DNA of 64,000 nt from Shewanella gaetbuli (GTDB lineage: Bacteria > Pseudomonadota > Gammaproteobacteria > Enterobacterales > Shewanellaceae): the NCBI RefSeq assembly GCF_023284065.1, contig NZ_JAKIKP010000012.1, positions 45,182 to 109,181 of the forward strand, in the 5' to 3' direction. The notes beneath the pieces were generated by a model. That model saw only the letters and a list, made by a program, of their open reading frames with translations, did no database searches and was not told where the DNA came from. The stretch's first letter is position 1. The number at the start of each line of letters is the position of its first letter. The translations under genes were made by a program, and so were the position numbers. Below are positions 56,633-64,000 of the stretch, one piece after another.

Positions 56633-57196
56633 ATGTCGAAAATTGATCAGCAATTATTTAGTGCCCATGAACATGCTTTGGAGAAAGAGTTTGAGCTTTG
56701 TCCAAAGTGTGGTTGCGAACTGTCGGTCAAGCATAGTAAACATGGCAGTTTTGTCGGCTGCAATAATTATCCGACTTGTGATTATACTAGGCCATTGGTT
56801 CAGCATGAATCGATTGAAACTCAAGTCATCGAAGGCTCGGCTTGCCCTGAGTGTGGCGGTGAACTGGCTGTTAAGTCAGGTCGGTTTGGTATTTTTATTG
56901 GCTGTACTAATTATCCCCAATGCCATCATATTGAAAAACATGATCATAACGATGAACAAGAGTCTATTACTTGTCCGCATTGTAAAGCTGGCATGTTAGA
57001 GTCAAGAACCAGCCGTTATGGCAAAACATTTTATGCCTGTAATCACTATCCAAAATGCAAATACATTGTTAATTATCAGCCGGTCAACGAGCCTTGCCCT
57101 GACTGTGGTTTTGGTATACTAGTATTGCGTAAAGGCGCCGCAGGACAACGCCTTGAGTGCCCTCAAAAAGCCTGCAAATTTAAACGCCCTATCTAA
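56633..57196 (+). CDS. yrdD: Topoisomerase I-type zinc-finger protein YrdD
   Basis: 187-residue protein consisting of four zinc ribbons similar to the C-terminal fingers of DNA topoisomerase I. Each has a CxxC pair (CPKCG, CPECG, CPHCK, CPDCG) followed by GCNNYPTC- or ECPQKAC-type second pairs. There is no catalytic topoisomerase domain. DNA or RNA binding is expected. It sits between smg and tsaC, the same order as in E. coli. Confidence 0.94.
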   Translation: MSKIDQQLFSAHEHALEKEFELCPKCGCELSVKHSKHGSFVGCNNYPTCDYTRPLVQHESIETQVIEGSACPECGGELAVKSGRFGIFIGCTNYPQCHHIEKHDHNDEQESITCPHCKAGMLESRTSRYGKTFYACNHYPKCKYIVNYQPVNEPCPDCGFGILVLRKGAAGQRLECPQKACKFKRPI

Positions 57197-57220
57197 AACA
57201 ATATAATTTAAGGACAGATC

Positions 57221-58730
<1,510 letters not shown>

Positions 58731-58747
58731 TTTATTCTCACGCCACT

Positions 58748-59182
58748 TTATTGGTTGCGCATATGGTCCGCTAATGTAGAAAGAGCCTGAATGATCGCTT
58801 GTCGATGTTCAGGCTTTTTTACACACTTATCTAAGGCCGCTTGCATACACAAAAGCCACTGGTCTCGCATAGACTCATCAATAGCAAAGGGCATGTGTCT
58901 TGCTCTTAATGCAGGGTGACCATATTTTTGTTGATATAACTGCGGCCCACCTAACCAACCACTAAGAAACTCATATAATTTTACTTCAGAATCTGCAATA
59001 GGTGCACGATGTAAAGCCAGAAGAGGCTGAGTATCCGCTCTTGTTTGCATTTGTTGGTAAAATTCATGTGCGATAGCTTTAATCACTTTATCGCCACCAA
59101 TCAGGTCATAAGCATTCGATTGCTTTGGGGGACTGTCTTTCGTCGGGCTCATTTTTTGTACTACCTTTTTAAACCAGTTCAT
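58748..59182 (-). CDS. Truncated haemoglobin (group II-like)
   Basis: Small haem protein of 144 residues. The globin core is YDLIGGDKVIKAIAHEFYQQM, then LYEFLSGWLGGPQLYQQKYGHPALRARHMPFAI, with a likely proximal His in RARHMPF. It has a short basic N-terminal extension. It is convergent with hemF. A role in oxygen or nitric-oxide handling is plausible from the family but not shown here. Confidence 0.88.
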   Translation of the reverse strand: MNWFKKVVQKMSPTKDSPPKQSNAYDLIGGDKVIKAIAHEFYQQMQTRADTQPLLALHRAPIADSEVKLYEFLSGWLGGPQLYQQKYGHPALRARHMPFAIDESMRDQWLLCMQAALDKCVKKPEHRQAIIQALSTLADHMRNQ

Positions 59183-59352
59183 TTCTTTCCCTCACAAATT
59201 TCGTCTTGCATTATACGTATTAGCAAACGTTTGTCGTTAATCATTGTCGCGCTAACAATGTGGTTAATGTTTTGAAACGATTTAGTTAATTTTTTCGTTT
59301 TGTTTTTGGGGTTAAGTTGTTAGATTGGCCACAAATAAACAGGAGAATAATA

Positions 59353-60735
59353 ATGACTAAGATGATGCCATCTTTGGTGATGATAGCTGTCACTGCAACC
59401 CTTATGGGTTGTACTCAAGCTGAAGCGCAAGACCCTAAAGTCACCATTAATAAAAACCCTTATCCAAGTACTTACCAAGTGTTGCCGCGTCAAAAAACAA
59501 TTTTAAAAAACGCTACGGTACTCACGGGAGTGGGTGAAAAGCTTTTGAATGCAGATGTTGTAATGCTAGACGGTAAAATTATTGCAGTAGGTCAAAACCT
59601 TGCTGAAGATGGTGCGTCGGTTGTTGACGCAACAGGGAAGTGGCTCACACCTGGTATCATTGATGTACATTCTCATTTAGGCGTGTACCCAAGCCCTCAT
59701 GCAGAGTCGCATGAAGATGGCAATGAAATGACTAATCCTAATACTGCCGAAGTTTGGTCTGAGCACAGTGTTTGGCCACAAGATCCCGGCTTTAACCGTG
59801 CCCGAGAAGGCGGTATAACCACATTACAAATTCTACCCGGATCGGCTAACTTGATCGGTGGACGCGGTGTCACACTTAAAAATGTGCCATCAGAAACTAT
59901 GCAAGGGATGAAGTTTCCTCAAGCGCCTTATGGTTTAAAAATGGCGTGTGGCGAAAATCCTAAAGGTTTATACGGTAGCCGAAACCAACTGCCAATGACA
60001 CGTATGGGGAATATGGCAGGCTATCGCCAAGCGTTTATTGAGGCGACAGAATACAAAAGGGCCTGGGATAAATATGAAGCCGACTATAATGCGGGTAAAA
60101 ATGTTCAAGCGCCTAAACGAGACCTCATGTTAGATACATTAAAAGGGGTGTTAGAGGGTGAAATCCTAATCCATAATCATTGTTATAAAGCTGAAGAAAT
60201 GGCGATGATGATCGATTTAGGCAAAGAGTTTAATTATCACTCAGGCACATTCCACCACGCCATTGAAGCCTACAAAATTGCCGATAAACTTGCTGAAAAT
60301 GGTAACTGTGCCGCAATGTGGCCAGACTGGTGGGGCTTCAAAATGGAAGCCTATGACATGGTGCTGGAAAATGTTGCGATTGTTGATTCCGTTAAAAACT
60401 CTTGTGCGGTAGTGCATTCAGACTCATCAGTGACCATACAGCGCCTAAACCAAGAAAGCGCCAAAATCATGCACAGTGCTAATGCTAATGGCTTTGACTA
60501 TAAAGAAGAGCACGCTATAAGTTGGATTACTTCAAATGCGGCTAAATCACTAGGCATTGCAGATAAAACCGGTTCATTAGAAGTGGGCAAAAATGCAGAT
60601 GTAGTGATGTGGAATCAAAACCCATTCAGCGTTTATGCCAAAGCAGAGCAAGTGTTTATTGACGGCGCAAAAGTATTTGATGCTAATGATGAACGCTACC
60701 AAGCTCAAAGTGACTTTCTATTAGGACAACAATAA
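59353..60735 (+). CDS. Lipoprotein amidohydrolase
   Basis: Membrane-attached metal-dependent hydrolase of 460 residues. The start is the ATG at 59353 with AGGAG upstream. The signal ends in lipobox LMGC (Cys20), so the enzyme is likely lipidated and periplasmic. The amidohydrolase core has DVHSHLGVYPSPHAES (metal motif HSH), EILIHNHCYKAEEM, YHSGTFHHAIEAY, AVVHSDSS and the terminal GKNADVVMWNQNPF. It resembles imidazolonepropionase-like amidohydrolases. It is immediately followed by a paralogue that lacks the metal motif. Confidence 0.92.
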   Translation: MTKMMPSLVMIAVTATLMGCTQAEAQDPKVTINKNPYPSTYQVLPRQKTILKNATVLTGVGEKLLNADVVMLDGKIIAVGQNLAEDGASVVDATGKWLTPGIIDVHSHLGVYPSPHAESHEDGNEMTNPNTAEVWSEHSVWPQDPGFNRAREGGITTLQILPGSANLIGGRGVTLKNVPSETMQGMKFPQAPYGLKMACGENPKGLYGSRNQLPMTRMGNMAGYRQAFIEATEYKRAWDKYEADYNAGKNVQAPKRDLMLDTLKGVLEGEILIHNHCYKAEEMAMMIDLGKEFNYHSGTFHHAIEAYKIADKLAENGNCAAMWPDWWGFKMEAYDMVLENVAIVDSVKNSCAVVHSDSSVTIQRLNQESAKIMHSANANGFDYKEEHAISWITSNAAKSLGIADKTGSLEVGKNADVVMWNQNPFSVYAKAEQVFIDGAKVFDANDERYQAQSDFLLGQQ

Positions 60736-60745
60736 GGTGCCAGTG

Positions 60746-62002
60746 ATGAAAAAATTAACGCAATCTTTACTCGCCTTATCAGTGGCAAGTGCAATGTTTA
60801 CTACTGTAGGTGTTGCTAACGCAGAGTCGTTCGCAATTACCAATGCAAAAGTGCATACCTCAACCGAACAAGGCGTCATCGACAATGCGGTAATTATTGT
60901 CAATGATGGTGTTATTACTAATGTTGCAGCCACAGATAAACTCACTTCATTTGAGGTTGACTCTGTTATTGACGCCCAAGGGAAAATAGTCACGCCGGGT
61001 CTGATAAGCTCAATGAATATTCTTGGGTTAGTCGAAGTCAGTGCAGTAGCTGATTCAAGTGACGCTAGAGATAAAAAAGCGGATATTACTTTCGACGCTA
61101 GCTATGGCTACAACCCTAAAGCAAGTAGCATTGCCTACACTCGAAAAGGCGGCATTACCCGTAATGTTGTTACGCCAGCGGGTGGCGAGGATATTTTTGC
61201 AGGACAAACCTTTGTTGCTGATTTATCAGGTGATTGGGATAGCATCACCCAAGCCAATAATGCTGTGGTGGTTGAATTGGGTGCCAACCATGAAGGTTCT
61301 CGAGTGATTTATACTCAGCAGCTTGTGAATGAATTAGAAAAAGCCCACAAAGCGTTAACCAAAGACAGTAAAGATAAAGAAGCAGATGAACCAGAAGCTG
61401 CAGATAAAATTCTGAATCAAATACTCCAAGACAAAAAGCCCTTGGTCGTTGCGGTTGAACGCGCTAGTGATATTCTTATCGTACTTAAACTTAAGCAACA
61501 GTATGATTTGAATGTAGTGCTAGTTGGCGCGGCAGATGCCGTACTCGTTGCCGATGAAATTGCTAAAGCCGAAGTTCCTGTGATTATTGATGCAATGCGC
61601 AATTTGCCAGAAAATTTTGACTCATTACATAATCACTTAACAAATGCCGCTAAGTTAGATGCTGCAGGGGTAAAAGTTATTTTATCGAGTTTAGGTGATA
61701 GTCATAATGTTTATAGTTTACGTTATAGTGCCGGTACCGCAGTGGCAAATGGTATGGATTATAATGCCGCATTAGAGGCAATGACTGTCAACGTCGCTGA
61801 AACCTTCAATATCAATAGTGGCCAAATTGCCAAAGGCAAAGTCGCTGATATTGTGATTTGGTCTGGTGATCCATTTGAATATAGCAGCCAAGTGTTGACA
61901 ATGTTTATTAATGGCGAACAACAAAGCACTGAAAGTCGTCATGATAAACTGCGCCAACGTTATACTACGCCTTCAGATTTACCTAGAGCGTATACAAAGT
62001 AA
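60746..62002 (+). CDS. Exported amidohydrolase-like protein lacking the metal motif
   Basis: 418-residue periplasmic protein with a cleavable signal peptide (to about VGVANA). It has the overall amidohydrolase layout, including [14 protein letters not shown] and the terminal [14 protein letters not shown]. The strand that normally carries HxH reads [13 protein letters not shown], so the first metal-binding histidines are missing. The ATG at 60746 is preferred over a GTG at 60737. It starts 10 bases after the active-looking paralogue and is probably its partner or a diverged enzyme. Confidence 0.88.
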   Translation: MKKLTQSLLALSVASAMFTTVGVANAESFAITNAKVHTSTEQGVIDNAVIIVNDGVITNVAATDKLTSFEVDSVIDAQGKIVTPGLISSMNILGLVEVSAVADSSDARDKKADITFDASYGYNPKASSIAYTRKGGITRNVVTPAGGEDIFAGQTFVADLSGDWDSITQANNAVVVELGANHEGSRVIYTQQLVNELEKAHKALTKDSKDKEADEPEAADKILNQILQDKKPLVVAVERASDILIVLKLKQQYDLNVVLVGAADAVLVADEIAKAEVPVIIDAMRNLPENFDSLHNHLTNAAKLDAAGVKVILSSLGDSHNVYSLRYSAGTAVANGMDYNAALEAMTVNVAETFNINSGQIAKGKVADIVIWSGDPFEYSSQVLTMFINGEQQSTESRHDKLRQRYTTPSDLPRAYTK

Positions 62003-62018
62003 TAAAGAGAGAATATTG

Positions 62019-62837
62019 ATGACCGAGCAGTATGCCGTATTTGGAAACCCGATTGCGCAAAGTAAATCACCTTACATACACGGTGAGTTTGCTAAACAAA
62101 CACAGCAAAACATGCAATACCAAAGCATACTGGCTCCGGTTGATCAATTTAAACAGACTCTACAAGCCTTTATTGCTCAAGGAGCAAAAGGTGCCAATGT
62201 TACCGCACCATTTAAAGAGCAAGCATTCGCAATGTGTGATGAGCTGAGTGAATTAGCACAACTTGCCGGTGCGGTTAACACTTTATCCTTTACTGCTGAG
62301 GGTAAAATTCTAGGAGACAATACCGACGGTGTCGGTTTAGTCAGTGATCTGCAAACACAGCTGGGTGCAATAAAAGGCAAGCGAGTATTACTGGTTGGTG
62401 CTGGCGGAGCGGCAAGGGGATGTATATTACCGTTGTTGCAAGCGCAAATCGCCGAGCTAGTGATTTGTAATCGTACCTATAGTAAAGCTGAAAATCTTGC
62501 CTCTATTTTTAAACCCTATGGCAATATCACCGCAAAGGCTATTGAAGCGTTAAACCATCCTTTCGATATCGTAATCAATTCAACTTCGGCTGGCTTAGCG
62601 GGTGGGCTCATCAGTTTGCCAAAAGAGATAATCAGTCAACATACAGCATGTTATGACATGACCTATAGCAAAGACGTTACGGTATTTAATCAATGGGCAT
62701 CATCAGTCGGGGCAAATAAGGTTGCCGATGGTTTAGGCATGCTTGTGGGGCAAGCGGCTAAAAGCTTCAGTATTTGGCGTGGAGTGTACCCACAAACAGA
62801 AACCATTATGCGAACCTTACGCCAACAAATGGTATAA
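62019..62837 (+). CDS. aroE: Shikimate dehydrogenase AroE
   Basis: NADP-dependent enzyme of aromatic amino-acid synthesis that reduces 3-dehydroshikimate. The shikimate site shows [12 protein letters not shown] and [11 protein letters not shown] (catalytic Lys), and the NADP motif is GAGGAARG. Length is 272 residues from the ATG at 62019 with GAGAG upstream. It lies 16 bases after the amidohydrolase-like gene. In E. coli it follows tsaC directly, so the intervening genes are an insertion. Confidence 0.97.
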   Translation: MTEQYAVFGNPIAQSKSPYIHGEFAKQTQQNMQYQSILAPVDQFKQTLQAFIAQGAKGANVTAPFKEQAFAMCDELSELAQLAGAVNTLSFTAEGKILGDNTDGVGLVSDLQTQLGAIKGKRVLLVGAGGAARGCILPLLQAQIAELVICNRTYSKAENLASIFKPYGNITAKAIEALNHPFDIVINSTSAGLAGGLISLPKEIISQHTACYDMTYSKDVTVFNQWASSVGANKVADGLGMLVGQAAKSFSIWRGVYPQTETIMRTLRQQMV

Positions 62838-62886
62838 GGTAAAAGTTACCACATGTAGGTTTATCAAGTTTGATAGAGAGCAGAGT

Positions 62887-63135
62887 ATGAATCAAAGTGT
62901 GATTATTGGTGATGAATTAACTATAAGTCATGAGACTGTAGGCTTTTATGCACTTAGCCAAGGGATGAAAATTAACTGTTCCCTCAGTTTTAACAAATTA
63001 AACCAATTAACAGGTGAAGCGGTAACCCCTGAGAATGCAGAAGCCCTTTTTGAACGAGCTAGATTTGATATAGAAGACATCGCGGAAAAAGCGATAAAGA
63101 ACCAGTGTCATGAAGATAACGAGTTATTGTTATAA
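62887..63135 (+). CDS. DUF1488 family protein
   Basis: 82-residue small protein starting MNQSVIIGDELTISHETVG, with GAGAG upstream of the ATG at 62887. Its aroE-downstream position and sequence style match E. coli YrdB, a DUF1488 protein. It is acidic at the C-terminus (AEALFERARFDIEDIAEKAI). Function is unknown. Confidence 0.85.
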   Translation: MNQSVIIGDELTISHETVGFYALSQGMKINCSLSFNKLNQLTGEAVTPENAEALFERARFDIEDIAEKAIKNQCHEDNELLL

Positions 63136-63157
63136 TTGCACTACCAAACAATGATAG

Positions 63158-63190
63158 AAATAAAGTGTGTGGCAAACCGATGCCACACAC
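63158..63190 (-). terminator. Probable terminator after yrdA
   Basis: GTGTGTGGCA and TGCCACACAC arms (63165-63174 and 63181-63190), 6-base loop. On the minus strand a T-rich tract follows, just beyond the yrdA stop. Confidence 0.65.
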
Positions 63191-63206
63191 ACTATCACAT
63201 AAACGA

Positions 63207-63764
63207 TTAGTAACTGACTTCCTGCTGAACTTCAACTAAATATTCATTCTTCAATATTACATAATTCTCAGACGACTTAGGCAAAAAAGCTTTTTCAGCG
63301 GCAGTGAGCTCACGCACTTGTTTACATGGGCTTCCCACATATAAATAACCACTCTTGAGCACTTTATTAGGCGGGACTAAACTTCCAGCACCAATAATGA
63401 CATCATCTTCAACGATGGCACCATCTAATAAAATAGCTCCCATACCCACTAAAACTCTGTTACCAACACTGCAACCATGAAGCATTGCTTTGTGACCGAT
63501 TGTGACATCATCACCAATAAGTAATGGAAAACCATCAGGGTTACTGTCAGATTTTCGAGTCACATGTAATACAGAACCGTCTTGAACATTTGACCGCTTG
63601 CCTATTCTAATAATATTGACATCACCACGTGCAGCAACCAAAGGCCAAATACTCGCATCTTCATCTAATTTGATGTCTCCAACAAGCACAGCGCTGCTAT
63701 CTACATAGACATTATTAGCAAATTCAGGGTGAATGCCTTGGTAAGATCGTAAGTTTGTAGTCAT
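63207..63764 (-). CDS. yrdA: Gamma-carbonic anhydrase-like protein YrdA
   Basis: 185-residue left-handed beta-helix protein with hexapeptide repeats (for example VLVGDIKLDEDASIWPLVAA and GAILLDGAIVEDDVIIGAGS). Candidate zinc histidines are in HVTRKSDSN and IGHKAMLHGC, as in gamma carbonic anhydrases. Family members often have weak or no carbonic anhydrase activity, so the reaction is uncertain. It faces away from the rRNA-type promoter, as E. coli yrdA does beside rrnD. Confidence 0.93.
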   Translation of the reverse strand: MTTNLRSYQGIHPEFANNVYVDSSAVLVGDIKLDEDASIWPLVAARGDVNIIRIGKRSNVQDGSVLHVTRKSDSNPDGFPLLIGDDVTIGHKAMLHGCSVGNRVLVGMGAILLDGAIVEDDVIIGAGSLVPPNKVLKSGYLYVGSPCKQVRELTAAEKAFLPKSSENYVILKNEYLVEVQQEVSY

Positions 63765-63874
63765 AAATATCCTTAAAAATGGCGTTTTTTGACAGTATAA
63801 TGCCTAAAAACTAGCTAGTCAGGTTAATTTGTCGACAAACACGTTAAAAAATACAAAAAACTTCAAAAAAGGGG

Positions 63875-63902
63875 TTGCGCAAAAATCTAAGCTCCCTATA
63901 AT
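63875..63902 (+). promoter_or_regulatory. rRNA operon P1-type promoter
   Basis: TTGCGC (63875-63880), 16-base spacer, TATAAT (63897-63902), followed by a GC-rich discriminator GCGC and preceded by A-rich tracts resembling an UP element. It reads toward the window end. By synteny with E. coli yrdA-rrsD it should drive a 16S-23S-5S operon; no rRNA sequence is yet visible by 64000. Confidence 0.8.
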
Positions 63903-64000
63903 GCGCATCCACTGACACGGCACAGCAGCAAACACAAGGTGTATGCAGCAAGCCAGACAGCTTGATTTGAACGGTAAATAACCTCTCAAATCAACGGCGA

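Overview
The window reads as the origin region of the chromosome of a Shewanella-like gammaproteobacterium. This is inferred from gene order, AT-rich base composition, protein resemblance to Shewanella and E. coli families, Dam-type GATC clusters and E. coli-type DnaA boxes; no database search was possible. All recognised genes are intact except the first, which is cut by the window edge. No IS elements, CRISPR arrays, prophage or tRNA genes were seen.

Layout. (1) 1-6141, minus strand: F-type H+-ATP synthase operon atpI-B-E-F-H-A-G-D, with atpD truncated by the window edge. (2) 6367-11682, minus strand: parB, parA, rsmG, mnmG, then oriC (about 10861-11236), then mioC. (3) 11805-19583: an accessory block beside the origin, holding an alanine/glycine:cation symporter, the glutathione-dependent formaldehyde detoxification pair fghA-adhC with a divergent LysR regulator, and a large lipoprotein with Ig-like repeats. 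(4) 19646-23451, minus strand: mnmE, yidC, yidD, rnpA, rpmH. (5) 23452-29998: a GATC/DnaA-box-rich regulatory region, then dnaA-dnaN-recF-gyrB on the plus strand. (6) 30175-39186: HDOD protein, glyS-glyQ, tag, a large propeller-amidohydrolase, and a TusA/MOSC pair. Three parS-type sites lie at 35009-39341. (7) 39443-47005: fadA-fadB divergent from pepQ-yigZ-trkH-hemG, the same order as in E. coli. (8) 47038-53693: a BigR/YgaV-like ArsR repressor, a second hemG, a second trkH, then trkA-rsmB-fmt-def. (9) 53820-63764: LysM protein, dprA-smg-yrdD-tsaC-hemF, a truncated globin, two amidohydrolase-like proteins (one without its metal motif), aroE, a DUF1488 protein and the gamma-carbonic-anhydrase-like yrdA. 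(10) 63875-64000: a strong rRNA-type promoter reading out of the window, as expected from the yrdA-rrn neighbourhood in E. coli.

How the parts work together. DnaA, DnaN, RecF and GyrB act on the adjacent oriC. ParA and ParB (left of oriC) act on parS sites about 24-28 kb to the right. MnmE and MnmG form one tRNA U34-modification enzyme. RnpA, RpmH, YidD and YidC serve RNA processing, translation and membrane insertion. TrkA can serve both TrkH channels. HemF and the HemG proteins are late haem-synthesis enzymes.

The observations most worth following are: the parS sites, one exactly inside a bidirectional terminator and one inside a coding sequence; the two trkH/hemG sets with a sulfur/haem-sensor-like repressor; the second origin-like GATC/DnaA-box cluster upstream of dnaA; a dprA reading frame that starts upstream of any canonical start codon; a metal-motif-less amidohydrolase paralogue; and a palindromic operator between fadB and pepQ. 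No wholly new defence or mobile system was recognised.
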